From an uncultured Lachnospiraceae bacterium (GTDB lineage Bacteria; Bacillota; Clostridia; Lachnospirales; Lachnospiraceae), in contig CATOJE010000021.1 of assembly GCA_951800145.1 (NCBI GenBank), positions 1-49,490 on the forward strand: a stretch of DNA of 49,490 nucleotides, written 5' to 3'. The position numbers and the translations under genes were made by a program. Under the pieces are notes generated by a model, which saw only the letters and a program-made list of their open reading frames with translations, searched no databases and was not told where the DNA came from. Of the stretch, positions 27,100 through 35,463 are shown piece after piece; positions within the stretch are counted from its first letter, which is position 1; every line of letters begins with the position of its first letter.

Positions 27100-27756
27100 C
27101 TACCGGTAAGCCCCGGCAATGCTGGTAAATAAAAGCTCCCATCCGTTCACTGTCACAAAAAGCAAAAGCTTAAAGGGCAGGGAAACCATGGCCGGGGGCA
27201 GCATTACCATACCCATAGACATCAACGTGGTGGAAACAATGATATCCACCAGAAGGAAGGGCAGATAAATCAAGAACCCTGCTATGAACCCCCGCTTCAG
27301 CTCCGTGGTCATAAATGCAGGAACCACCACGGTTAACGGATAATCCTCCACATTCTCCTCCACGGCCGTGCCGGATATCCGGACGAAATTATCCAGGGTA
27401 TCCATCTCCGTATTCCGCAGCATAAACTCCTTCAGTGGAACCACCATCCGTTCTATCGCCTCCTCCTGGGTAATCTCCTCCCGAACGTAAGGCTGATAGG
27501 CTTCTTCATTAATCTGGTCCAAAACCGGGCTCATAATATACAAGGTTAAAAATAAAGCAATACCTACCAAAACCATATTGGGCGGCGCCTGCTGAACTCC
27601 CATAGCATTCCTGGTAAAGGAAATAATGATGATGGTTCTGGTAAAAGAAGTCATCATCACTACGATGGAAGGCAGCAATGCCGCAAAGGTAAGCAAAAAG
27701 ATCAGGTCAAGGGCAGGAACATTCCCGCCATTTAACTGGGTCAGAAGGTCACTCAT
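27100..27756 (-). CDS. fliP: Flagellar export apparatus protein FliP, without a signal peptide
   Basis: FliP forms the pentameric ring of the export channel with FliQ and FliR. The 218-aa protein has the signatures LPSIVVMMTSFTRTIIIISF, QQAPPNMVLVGIALFLT, and the C-terminal PAFMTTELKRGFIAGFLIYLPFLLVDI. Most FliP proteins are made as ~245-aa precursors with a cleaved signal peptide. This one starts near the mature N-terminus (MSDLLTQLNGGN) and overlaps the end of fliO by eight bases, so an upstream extension is not possible in frame without displacing fliO. Confidence 0.95.
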   Translation of the reverse strand: MSDLLTQLNGGNVPALDLIFLLTFAALLPSIVVMMTSFTRTIIIISFTRNAMGVQQAPPNMVLVGIALFLTLYIMSPVLDQINEEAYQPYVREEITQEEAIERMVVPLKEFMLRNTEMDTLDNFVRISGTAVEENVEDYPLTVVVPAFMTTELKRGFIAGFLIYLPFLLVDIIVSTTLMSMGMVMLPPAMVSLPFKLLLFVTVNGWELLFTSIAGAYR

Positions 27757-28108
27757 CGGTATCTCCCCCTTTTTTCTTATGGGGCGGCAGGTACTTATTA
27801 AGCAGCTCCCGGAAAGGAAGCGGTTCCCCGCCGGGCTGCAAAAACTCTTCTGCTGCCTGGAAATCTCCTTCCAGCTTTGTCAGCAGCCGGATCCCGGCCT
27901 GGCTGACTCCTACCAGATAATATTCATCCCTTACCTGCAGCAGAAGAATTTTCTGATTCTGTCCCACCTGGATATGTTCAAGCACCCGCATACTGCCGGA
28001 GGCGGAAGATTTCACCCACTGCTTTCCTAAAAGCCTGCTGCAGTAATAGGCCAGCAGCAGCACTCCGAGAACAGTAAACGCCGCCTGAAATAAAGTCAAA
28101 CCCTCCAT
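27749..28108 (-). CDS. fliO: Flagellar export assembly protein FliO/FliZ
   Basis: FliO helps stabilise FliP during assembly. The 119-aa protein has one N-terminal membrane segment (LFQAAFTVLGVLLLAYYCS) and a short cytoplasmic domain with LLLQVRDEYYLVGVSQAGIRLL, a typical FliO_FliZ pattern. It lies between fliY and fliP, its usual position, with a two-base gap after fliY. Confidence 0.92.
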   Translation of the reverse strand: MEGLTLFQAAFTVLGVLLLAYYCSRLLGKQWVKSSASGSMRVLEHIQVGQNQKILLLQVRDEYYLVGVSQAGIRLLTKLEGDFQAAEEFLQPGGEPLPFRELLNKYLPPHKKKGGDTDE

Positions 28109-28110
28109 AC

Positions 28111-29550
28111 TTATAAGCTTTCCGGATTGATTTCCCTTGATACGATTTCTGTGATACGGATGCCGAAGTTATCCTCTACAACTACGATATCGCCTTTTGC
28201 GATACACTGGCCATTCACAAACAGGTCTACCTGCTCGCCGGCCATCTTATCTAACACAACCAGGGTTCCCTGGGTAAACTCTAAGATATCCCGAACCAGC
28301 CTCTTGGTCCTGCCGATCTCCACGGAAACCTCCAGCGGCACCTTCATCAGCATCTCCTGGTTGGCCTTATCCTCCTCGCCGCCGTCTGTGGTATCATAAA
28401 CCTGAGAAGACTCTAAAGGACGGATTATGGAACTGCCACCGGAGGCTGGCGCTGCCGGCTTTGCCGGCTCCTGGGTCTTTACCTGCTTCATCATCTCCAT
28501 CATCTGCATCTGTGTCTGCTGCATCTGATTCATTAGCTGAAGCATCATGGGATCGCTGCCCATAGGCGGATACCCATAGTAAGGCGGTTGCGTACCTGGC
28601 TGCGGCGCCGGGTAAGGCGCCTGTGCTGCCGGTGCAGGTGCTGCCGGAGCTGGGGCTGGGGCAGGTGCTGCCGGAGCCGGTGTGGGCGCTGCCGCTGCCG
28701 GGGCAGATGGCGCCGCAGGCTCTGCTCCGCCGGACATACCGGAGAGTAAAGCATCCAGCTCTGCCTGAGACATGGACCCACCGGAGCCGCCGGAGGACGC
28801 TGCCGGGGCTGGCTCTGGCTCTGCTCCGCCGGACATGCCGGAGAGAAGGGCATCCAGCTCTGCCTGAGACATGGACGCGCCGGAGCCGCCGGAGGAGGCT
28901 GCCGGAGCTGGCTCTGGCTCTGCAGGAGCCGGGGCTGGCTCGGATGCTCCAGAGCCTAAAGAGGCCTCAAAGGGCGCTAAAAGCCGCTTGGACAGCTCGG
29001 CTGACATGATGTTCATAAACTCACTGTTCAGCTTATCCTCGATTTCCAGGCGGAAGCGAACCACCACCATCCCATTTTCTTCTACAAAATACTTATCTTT
29101 AAACTCCTCTGGTTCCCCGATATCAAAGGACTTGGGAGTTGAAATATTTACAATCGTTCCTAAAAACTCTGAAAGAGCTGTGGCGGAGGCTCCCATCATC
29201 TGGTTCATAACCTCGCAGATGGCGCTGATATGGAGCTCGTCCATCTCAAAGGTCTCTGCCGTGGTCTCTTCTCCCATCATGGTATCCACGATGATCCGCA
29301 CATCCTCCCGGCGGAACATCATGATATTCTTGCCTTCCAGGCCCTCTACATAATCAATCTCTACACCAATCGCCGGTTCCAGACGCTTAAATTCAAACTC
29401 TTCCTTCTTGATCACGGATACTACCGGCGTGGTAATATTTACCTTGGTGCTTAACATCGTTGAAACTGCTGTAGCCGAGGCGCCGAGACTGATATTCATT
29501 ATTTCGCCTATGGCATCTAGTTCCATTTCATTAAAGCTGCTAGCGCCCAT
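28111..29550 (-). CDS. fliY: Flagellar motor switch phosphatase FliY with two internal CheY-binding-like motifs
   Basis: FliY combines a CheC-like phosphatase with a C-terminal FliN (SpoA) domain in the C-ring. The 479-aa protein has both phosphatase centres intact (E16/N19 in EIMN, E113/N116 in EVMN), a long Ala/Pro-rich linker (about 200-330), a Met/Gln-rich helix (334-360) and the SpoA domain (402-475). The common CheY-P-binding peptide (LSQDEIDALL type) is absent from the N-terminus. Instead MSQAELDALL occurs twice inside the linker, at 227-236 and 260-269. The linker makes it longer than most FliY (about 380 aa in Bacillus). AAAGGAG precedes the ATG. Confidence 0.95.
   Translation of the reverse strand: MGASSFNEMELDAIGEIMNISLGASATAVSTMLSTKVNITTPVVSVIKKEEFEFKRLEPAIGVEIDYVEGLEGKNIMMFRREDVRIIVDTMMGEETTAETFEMDELHISAICEVMNQMMGASATALSEFLGTIVNISTPKSFDIGEPEEFKDKYFVEENGMVVVRFRLEIEDKLNSEFMNIMSAELSKRLLAPFEASLGSGASEPAPAPAEPEPAPAASSGGSGASMSQAELDALLSGMSGGAEPEPAPAASSGGSGGSMSQAELDALLSGMSGGAEPAAPSAPAAAAPTPAPAAPAPAPAPAAPAPAAQAPYPAPQPGTQPPYYGYPPMGSDPMMLQLMNQMQQTQMQMMEMMKQVKTQEPAKPAAPASGGSSIIRPLESSQVYDTTDGGEEDKANQEMLMKVPLEVSVEIGRTKRLVRDILEFTQGTLVVLDKMAGEQVDLFVNGQCIAKGDIVVVEDNFGIRITEIVSREINPESL
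28723..28920 (-). repeat. Two 99-bp tandem repeats within fliY
   Basis: Residues 211-243 and 244-276 of FliY repeat with a 33-residue period and nearly identical DNA. Each unit holds a Pro/Ala/Gly/Ser spacer and the motif MSQAELDALLSGMSGG. The high DNA identity suggests recent duplication or ongoing copy-number change. Confidence 0.9.
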
Positions 29551-29589
29551 CTCTCAATCTCCTTTATCATTTATTCTCCTGGAACGGCA

Positions 29590-30039
29590 TTATTTACCGA
29601 TTTCCAGCGCTTTCTGCGCCATCAGCTTCATAGCATTCAACGCGGTAACATTGGCCTCATAGGAGCGGGTAGCAGACATACTGTCCACCGTCTCCTTTAA
29701 GAGATCCACATTTGGCATGATCACAAAACCATTCTCATCCGCATCCGGGTGATTGGGGTTATAAACCTGCTTCATCTCCCGGTCATCCTCCACAATTCCA
29801 GCTACGCGGACCCCTGCATTCCTGCTGGCAAAGCCCTTTCCCTGTGAAACATTGCGGAGGGCTTCCTTAAAAGAGCCTGCCCCATAGCTTTCAAATAACA
29901 CATCTTTTCTCCGGTATGCACCGCCCCGCTCCGTTCTGGTGGTATCGATATTGGCGATATTCTCCGCCGCGATATCCATCCGGATGCGCTGGGCACTAAG
30001 GGCAGATGCGCTGATATCAAATGAACTTAAAAAAGCCAT
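29590..30039 (-). CDS. flgC: Flagellar proximal rod protein FlgC
   Basis: FlgC is a rod protein next to FlgB. The 149-aa protein has the N-terminal FDISASALSAQRIRMDIAAENIANIDTTRT pattern (split here in reading), the PNHPDADENGFVIMPNVD motif that marks FlgC, and a C-terminal helix (SATRSYEANVTALNAMKLMAQKAL). GGAGGAAG precedes the ATG. Its location between cheY and fliY, far from flgB (43168-43560), departs from the usual flgB-flgC-fliE order. Confidence 0.94.
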   Translation of the reverse strand: MAFLSSFDISASALSAQRIRMDIAAENIANIDTTRTERGGAYRRKDVLFESYGAGSFKEALRNVSQGKGFASRNAGVRVAGIVEDDREMKQVYNPNHPDADENGFVIMPNVDLLKETVDSMSATRSYEANVTALNAMKLMAQKALEIGK

Positions 30040-30058
30040 TGTCTTCCTCCTGCCCAGG

Positions 30059-30421
30059 CTATTTGCCTAAAATCGTATTAACTGTCTGAACGATACGCTC
30101 CGCGTTAAAGGGCTTTACGATAAAGTCCTTTGCGCCGGATTTAATGGCGTCCACTACCATGCCCTCCTGGCCCATAGCGGTACACATCACAATCTTTGCG
30201 TCCGGATGGCTCTCCCGGATCTTCTTTAAGGCCTGAAGCCCATCCATGTTGGGCATGGTAATATCCATGATTACCATATCCGGGCTCTCCTCCTCGTACT
30301 TCTTTACTGCTTCCGCACCATCCTGGGCTTCTACGAAATTATCATATCCACTTTTGGTCAGCGCATTCTTTACCATCATCCTCATAAACGCAGCATCATC
30401 AACCAGCATTATCTTTGCCAT
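30059..30421 (-). CDS. cheY: Chemotaxis response regulator CheY
   Basis: A single receiver domain of 120 aa. The acidic pair is D8/D9 (MLVDDAAFMR), the phospho-acceptor D53 (VIMDITMPNMDG), Thr81 follows in the CTAMGQ segment and Lys103 lies in DFIVKPF. CheY-P binds the motor switch and changes rotation. It lies between fliM and flgC, near its targets FliM and FliY, and AGAGAGGGAAAC precedes the ATG. Confidence 0.96.
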   Translation of the reverse strand: MAKIMLVDDAAFMRMMVKNALTKSGYDNFVEAQDGAEAVKKYEEESPDMVIMDITMPNMDGLQALKKIRESHPDAKIVMCTAMGQEGMVVDAIKSGAKDFIVKPFNAERIVQTVNTILGK

Positions 30422-30463
30422 TTTGTTTCCCTCTCTTTTCTATAATTTCTATAATTTGTGTTT

Positions 30464-31579
30464 TTATTCAGACGCAGCCTGTTCCATTTCCAGGCTTAAG
30501 GACTCCCCTTCCAGGAGATCCTCTCCATCTTGAGAAACCGCTTCTTCATAAAGCCTCCGGCTAATCCGGATGGCCACGTTCTTCTTATATAATCCCATCT
30601 TGCCGGTGAACCATGGCTGCCGGCCCACATAGAGCTTCACATCCTTGTCTTTCGGCTTATTCATATCAATCACATCTCCCACCTTCAGATGGTAGATGTC
30701 GCTTACGTCAAGCAGCACCGTGCCCAGCTGGCCGGTAATGGGAAGCTGCGACTGACGAATGTTGTCAAGGATGGTCTCCCTATTATCCTCGTAGGCGTAG
30801 CCCTTGGCGATCCGCTTGCTGGAATCCATGGTCTGGAAGATTGCCTCCAGAAGCGTTCCCGGGATACAGATCCGGATCTTCTCCACTGCAAGCCCTGCAA
30901 GATCCACATTCAGGTGGATGATGGCAACGGTCTCGTCTACACCTACATCCTGAATCATACTGGGATTATCCTCCAGGCGCTGCTCCTTAAATTCCACTGT
31001 CAGATGGTTAGAAAATCCATCCTTCAGCGCCTGAATCAGGTAAGAAAGAATCCTCCGGTACAGTGCAGTCTCCACATCAGAATACCGGTATCCATCCTTC
31101 ACCTTCACTACTTCCTCCTGGCCGCCCAGCATGTGATCGATCAGTGTGATCACCAGGCCCGGGCTGACAAACATCATCAGAGGAACCAGCTGTCTGCTGT
31201 AATTCGGCATGATCGTATCAACTAGCGTGACCATGTCATTTTCCTTAAGAGAGTTCACAAACTCGTAATAACGCCGCTCCTGAACCTCCATCACGGTAAT
31301 ATCGGTCATAACGCGGAATACGCCATTCACCCGTGATGTGATGATTCGCGCATAATTCTCGAAAACACTGGTGAGAATCTTCATCTTGTCCTTGGTGAAT
31401 TTCCTGGGACTGTAAAAATCGTACTTGCTGTACTTTACTGTCTCAGTCTCCGCCTTTGTTTTCGTTTTCACCGCCGCCTTCTCATCCTGCACACTCTCCG
31501 CCGGCTTTTCATCGCCGCCGCCTGTCTGCATTGATTTCAGAAGGGCGTCTATCTGACTTTGGGATAATACATCTGCCAT
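30464..31579 (-). CDS. fliM: Flagellar motor switch protein FliM
   Basis: FliM forms the middle of the C-ring and receives CheY-P. The 371-aa protein has the N-terminal CheY-binding peptide LSQSQIDALLKSM (residues 5-17), a CheC-like middle domain and a C-terminal SpoA domain ending in a Glu-rich tail. AAAGGTGG precedes the ATG. Only 61 bp separate it from motB, so there is no fliL. Confidence 0.95.
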   Translation of the reverse strand: MADVLSQSQIDALLKSMQTGGGDEKPAESVQDEKAAVKTKTKAETETVKYSKYDFYSPRKFTKDKMKILTSVFENYARIITSRVNGVFRVMTDITVMEVQERRYYEFVNSLKENDMVTLVDTIMPNYSRQLVPLMMFVSPGLVITLIDHMLGGQEEVVKVKDGYRYSDVETALYRRILSYLIQALKDGFSNHLTVEFKEQRLEDNPSMIQDVGVDETVAIIHLNVDLAGLAVEKIRICIPGTLLEAIFQTMDSSKRIAKGYAYEDNRETILDNIRQSQLPITGQLGTVLLDVSDIYHLKVGDVIDMNKPKDKDVKLYVGRQPWFTGKMGLYKKNVAIRISRRLYEEAVSQDGEDLLEGESLSLEMEQAASE

Positions 31580-31640
31580 CTCTGAAAGCCACCTTTTCTC
31601 GATTCTATTCTTCCGGCTGCGTCTGGCCGCCGGCGCATGT

Positions 31641-32588
31641 TTAAGAAGCTGACGGTTCTAAAAGCTGCTCTGACCCATCCGGGATCTGAGGAGATATCTC
31701 CGACTCCGGAATCATACTGCCCTGGCCTTCCATACTGCCACCCTCCAGCGGTGCAAACCCTTCCTCCGGCGGCGTCCCGATCCCATCGGTTACCGTCATA
31801 GAGTCCGCGTTCATGTCGCTGTATATCTCTTCATAAAATTCATTCATGCTCTTAATGTCTGCGCCCTTATCCACAATCAGGAATTCCACCCTTCGGTTCT
31901 TAGCTCTTCCTTCCTGGGTCTGGGAGGTATCCACGGGGCGGAACTGACCATAGCTGATGCCTACCAGCTTACTGGGATCGATAATGTCCTTTGTCTGGAT
32001 GTAGGCTGCCACCTCCGCTGAACGGAGGGAGGAAAGCATCCGGTCCGTCCTGGCGCTGCTGTATAAGTCCTCGCTGACCTGAGCCGTATGTCCCATGATT
32101 TCAATCTGGGAAATATTCTCCGATTGAGGGGCGATTACATTACAAAACACATCCAGTACCTGGGTGGCCTCGCTGGTCAGCACTGAGCTGTTTCCTGTGA
32201 AAAAGGCCTGGTTTTCAAAAGCCACAAAGGTATAGCCGTCTCCCCGGGATACGGAGGCGCCGTCGATGCCCGCCTCATTTAATGCCTCAATCAGGGCCAG
32301 AACCATCTGATCCAGCTCCTCCTCTATGGTGGGCTCATCCTCCACCTGGAGGGATCCGGACACGTCATACTCGCCCTCGGCGATGTTTTCATTAATGGCG
32401 ATCTGCTGAGTATCTCCCGCGTTGGGGAAGATACTTTTTACAAAGACCTCCCATTTCTGCTGGTTAATATCTGACATGGAGTACAGCATTACGAAAAAGC
32501 ACAGAAGCAGGGTGACCATGTCCCCATATGTATCCATCCAGCTTCCGCATTCCTCGCCGCCTCCGCCGCCTTTCTTTCTCCTGCTCAT
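31641..32588 (-). CDS. motB: Flagellar stator protein MotB
   Basis: MotB forms the proton channel with MotA and anchors it to peptidoglycan. The 315-aa protein has one membrane segment after SWMDTYGDMVTLLLCFFVM; Asp23 is the conserved proton-carrying residue. A C-terminal OmpA-like peptidoglycan-binding domain follows (IEIMGHTAQ, SSARTDRMLSSLRSAEVAAYI, GRAKNRRVEFLIV), with an extra acidic/Ser-rich tail of about 55 aa. It overlaps motA by four bases (ATGA). Confidence 0.94.
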   Translation of the reverse strand: MSRRKKGGGGGEECGSWMDTYGDMVTLLLCFFVMLYSMSDINQQKWEVFVKSIFPNAGDTQQIAINENIAEGEYDVSGSLQVEDEPTIEEELDQMVLALIEALNEAGIDGASVSRGDGYTFVAFENQAFFTGNSSVLTSEATQVLDVFCNVIAPQSENISQIEIMGHTAQVSEDLYSSARTDRMLSSLRSAEVAAYIQTKDIIDPSKLVGISYGQFRPVDTSQTQEGRAKNRRVEFLIVDKGADIKSMNEFYEEIYSDMNADSMTVTDGIGTPPEEGFAPLEGGSMEGQGSMIPESEISPQIPDGSEQLLEPSAS

Positions 32589-33406
32589 TGTCCACCTTCA
32601 CCTCCGCCGCTTCCGCCGGCCTTCTGGGCCTTCAGCAGAAGCTTCTTCTGCTGGGACTGCTTCATACAGGATAACAGCCGCTCCCGCAGATACTGAGGAT
32701 TCTCTCCCGCCTGGATGGCCATAATCCCTTCCACGATGGTGGTGCAGTAAAGCTCCTCCTCCGCCTGGCGGATCCTCAGCTTCTTCGCGATAGGCTGGCA
32801 GAAAATGTTGGAAAGGGCGCTGCCGTAAAAGGTGGTGATCAATGCCACTGACATATCCTCACCTAAGCTGCTGGCGCCGCCTCCGCCGTCTAAGTTCAGT
32901 CCCTTCAGCATGTTAATCAAGCCGATGAGGGTACCGATCATACCAAAGGCAGGGGCATAGGAGGAGGCCTTCTCGTAGATACCGGCCGCCTCGTCATGCC
33001 TTGCCATCATATCATCCATCTGCTTCTCCAGCGCGTCCCTCACCTTGTCAGGATCGCTGGCGTCTACGATCATTAAAACGCTTTGCTTAAAGAAGGGATC
33101 CTTGATCTCCTCCGCCTTTTCCTCCAGAGACAGAAGTCCGCTCTGTCTTGCCAGCATCGCCAGATCCACCAGCTGGTCTACTACTTTTGGAATGTTGTAT
33201 TTTTTCCCTCTGGTGAGCACCATCAGGTGCTTCGGGACATCTTTCAGGATACGGAACGGGTAACTTGCGATAACGGCCGCTATCGTACCTCCTACTACAA
33301 TTGCCAAACTTTGCAGGTCTACAAAGTTTCCCAGCTTGCTCAGGGTGATTCCCCAGATACATAAGCCTATGGCCATAATTAAGCCAATGATTGATGACAC
33401 ATCCAT
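32585..33406 (-). CDS. motA: Flagellar stator protein MotA
   Basis: MotA surrounds the MotB channel and presses on FliG. The 273-aa protein has four membrane segments and the family motifs VVGGTIAAVIASYP, YEKASSYAPAFGMIGTLIGLINML and FYGSALSNIFCQPIA. The C-terminus is Gly-rich. GGGAGG precedes the ATG. It lies downstream of flbD in the transcript and is coupled to motB. Confidence 0.95.
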   Translation of the reverse strand: MDVSSIIGLIMAIGLCIWGITLSKLGNFVDLQSLAIVVGGTIAAVIASYPFRILKDVPKHLMVLTRGKKYNIPKVVDQLVDLAMLARQSGLLSLEEKAEEIKDPFFKQSVLMIVDASDPDKVRDALEKQMDDMMARHDEAAGIYEKASSYAPAFGMIGTLIGLINMLKGLNLDGGGGASSLGEDMSVALITTFYGSALSNIFCQPIAKKLRIRQAEEELYCTTIVEGIMAIQAGENPQYLRERLLSCMKQSQQKKLLLKAQKAGGSGGGEGGQ

Positions 33407-33456
33407 GTCTTTCTCCTCCCAAACTCAATTGCTCAAAATTAATTTTATCATGACCC

Positions 33457-33654
33457 TTATTCCTGGCCGCTGAATACCACACAGCTGTGCATGAAGGACT
33501 TGATTTGGTCTATTACGGAATCTACAGAGTCCTTTACTAAGAAATAATAGCCATTCATCATCTTAATTTTTGTTTCAGGAATTGATTCCATCGACTCAAT
33601 CTGAAATACATTTAGATATAGCACTTCGCCGCTTAAACGTGTTACCTTAATCAT
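33457..33654 (-). CDS. flbD: Flagellar protein FlbD
   Basis: FlbD is a small conserved flagellar-operon protein of unknown mechanism. The 65-aa product starts MIKVTRLSGEVLYLNVFQIE and has METIP-like and GYYFLVKDSVDSV segments, the standard FlbD pattern. The start at 33654 has GGAGG about ten bases upstream. The frame stays open for about 90 more codons upstream, including an ATG at 33870, but family length supports the short form. Confidence 0.92.
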   Translation of the reverse strand: MIKVTRLSGEVLYLNVFQIESMESIPETKIKMMNGYYFLVKDSVDSVIDQIKSFMHSCVVFSGQE

Positions 33655-33953
33655 TCCTTTTCCTCCGCCAGGAGTTTCCCGGATACCGCCGTCGGCGGGG
33701 CCGGTATAGTTTTGGGGATCGCTCCGTTGGATGCGTTCCTTTCGGGCTTGCCTGGCTCTATCCATTATCCTTTGATCTGCGCTTCTTCGTTTTCTCATGA
33801 CATTTTCAAGGGCCTTCCGGCCATAGAGTCTCTTAAGAGTGCGTTCGCAGGAAGCATCCGGATATCCCATCCGCGCCTGCTCCGGGGACAGAAGAAAAAC
33901 GCCTCTTTGATACTCTATGGGGAAAGCTTATACTATTTTACTTATTTTTATGA
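33655..33953 (-). other. flgE-flbD spacer with an open, basic reading frame in phase with flbD
   Basis: About 300 bp lie between flgE and flbD. On the minus strand the flbD frame is open from about 33910 down, with an ATG at 33870 that would add 72 Arg/Lys-rich residues (for example GRKALENVMRKRRSADQR) to FlbD. No good ribosome site is seen before the ATG, and the codons do not match neighbours strongly. It may be an N-terminal extension, a leftover gene, or chance. I see no terminator. Confidence 0.3.
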
Positions 33954-34928
33954 TTATCGCTTCATGGCTACCAGGTCAGACAGCATCTCGTCGCTGACGG
34001 TAATCATCTTGGAATTAGCCTGGAAGCCACGGTGGGTGGTAATCATGTCGGCGAATTCTTTGGCTAAGTCTACGTTGGAGGCTTCGATGTAGCCGGCCAT
34101 GAGCTCGGAAACGTCGCCGCCTGCTACGTTGGCATCCACACGACCGGTATTATCAGAAGGACTAGCTTTGTAGTAAGTAGCTCCCCCCTTAGTTAAACCT
34201 TCCGGGTTCTGAAACGTAATAATCGCAACCTTTCCTAAAGAAGTACCTGCATGAGCTACATCTTTACCGTTACCATCTTTATCTGTAATTGTAGCAGTAA
34301 TTTCACCTAACTTATTAATACTAATATTCGTTGCTTTCAGCGGTTCATTTGTATCAGTATAATCAACAATATAATTTCCGCTGCCAGCCGCCGGATACTC
34401 CTTCGTTTTCCCCGTAATACGGAGTGGAAGCAATTTTGCATCTGCCTTAAGCGTACCATTTGTCTCGATTGATTCCGGACCATAGCCATATACAAAGTTC
34501 CCATTTCCATCTACCAGATAACCCTGGCTGTCAATATTGAACTGTCCTACCCTGGTATAGTCCCAATCTGCTGTACCTTTTCCAAAATTCGTTGCTGCTA
34601 CTTCTGTCTTTGATGCACAAGTCAGAAAAAATCCCTCTCCATTAATCGATGCATTCAACCCACCTACATAAGTCGGCGTGCTGGCGGTCATATCCATGCC
34701 AATGGTTCCCATCAAAGTACCATAACCATACTGAGCCGCATTGGAACCACCGGCATCTGCCGTACCTGCTGTAGACGCAGATGATGTCTGATACATAGCC
34801 TCCTTAAATGTATAAGTCTGTGCTTTGAAACCAAAGGTATTAACGTTGGCGATATTATGACCAACTACGTCCATTTTATTTTGGTGGGCCTTAAGGCCTG
34901 CAACTGCGGAATCCATTGCTCTTAACAT
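33954..34928 (-). CDS. flgE: Flagellar hook protein FlgE with an AT-rich central region
   Basis: FlgE polymerises into the hook. The start at 34928 gives 324 aa (MLRAMDSAVAGLKAHQNKMD) and has AAAGGA upstream; an in-frame ATG at 34991 lacks support. Conserved ends are present: VVGHNIANVNTFGFK near residue 21, the YTRVGQFNID core near 125 and the C-terminal ASNVDLAKEFADMITTHRGFQANSKMITVSDE. The middle (residues ~180-250) is the variable surface domain. Its DNA is much more AT-rich than the rest (62 of 180 bases G/C at 34201-34380, against 98 of 180 at 33961-34140), as if exchanged by recombination. Confidence 0.93.
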   Translation of the reverse strand: MLRAMDSAVAGLKAHQNKMDVVGHNIANVNTFGFKAQTYTFKEAMYQTSSASTAGTADAGGSNAAQYGYGTLMGTIGMDMTASTPTYVGGLNASINGEGFFLTCASKTEVAATNFGKGTADWDYTRVGQFNIDSQGYLVDGNGNFVYGYGPESIETNGTLKADAKLLPLRITGKTKEYPAAGSGNYIVDYTDTNEPLKATNISINKLGEITATITDKDGNGKDVAHAGTSLGKVAIITFQNPEGLTKGGATYYKASPSDNTGRVDANVAGGDVSELMAGYIEASNVDLAKEFADMITTHRGFQANSKMITVSDEMLSDLVAMKR

Positions 34929-34958
34929 AGTCTCATTTTCCTTTCTTTCTGTCCGTCT

Positions 34959-34983
34959 CCCGCCGACCGGTCGGGCTGGCGGG
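34959..34983 (-). repeat. GC-rich intercistronic hairpin before flgE
   Basis: CCCGCC and GGCGGG arms enclose the 12-base perfect palindrome CCGACCGGTCGG (34963-34974). It lies between the TIGR02530 gene and flgE. No T-run follows on the transcribed strand, so it is more likely an RNA-stability or processing structure than a terminator. Confidence 0.6.
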
Positions 34984-35009
34984 ACTAGCATCCTCGAAAG
35001 AGGGCCTGC

Positions 35010-35390
35010 TTACATTATAACGGCACTGTCAATATTCGTAAATACCCTTTCACGCATATCCTGCTGGGACATGGTGGTAACTACCGTGTTATTCGGTACA
35101 TTTACTATAAATACGCCTTGGGGGCCGATGACGGCTACGTCCTTCGCGCCTTTTTTCCGGGCGCCTTCTACGGCGTGCTCTAAGTCGTTCATTAACTGGC
35201 TGTCTACGGCGATTCCCCGCTCATTCATACGTTTTGCGGCATGCTTGGAAAAATTCAGGCCTACCTCTGCCCTTTCCTGGAGCATTTTGTGAAAATCTGC
35301 CTGATTTCCCCTGGTTCCGGACTTTTCGGTATGCTGAGTGGAGATGTCGGACGGTCTGGTGACATACAGCCGCATTTGATTGATATCCAT
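35010..35390 (-). CDS. Flagellar operon protein (TIGR02530 family)
   Basis: A 126-aa protein of the family found between flgD and flgE in clostridial and bacillar operons. The family motif GLNFSKHAAKRMNERGI (about residues 44-60) and the C-terminal DVAVIGPQGVFIVNVPNNTVVT are clear. Its role is not established; hook-assembly regulation has been proposed for relatives. AAAAGGAGG precedes the ATG. Confidence 0.9.
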   Translation of the reverse strand: MDINQMRLYVTRPSDISTQHTEKSGTRGNQADFHKMLQERAEVGLNFSKHAAKRMNERGIAVDSQLMNDLEHAVEGARKKGAKDVAVIGPQGVFIVNVPNNTVVTTMSQQDMRERVFTNIDSAVIM

Positions 35391-35463
35391 ACATCCTCCT
35401 TTTCCTAAAGCCTTTGCCTGTTTGCTTCTTGATTCCCCCGATAATTTGTGACGCTAAGCTTCT

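Noticed and set aside
28623..29353. Long plus-strand frames opposite fliY and other flagellar genes
   Set aside because: They mirror GC-rich codons of the minus-strand genes and have no ribosome sites or recognisable domains.
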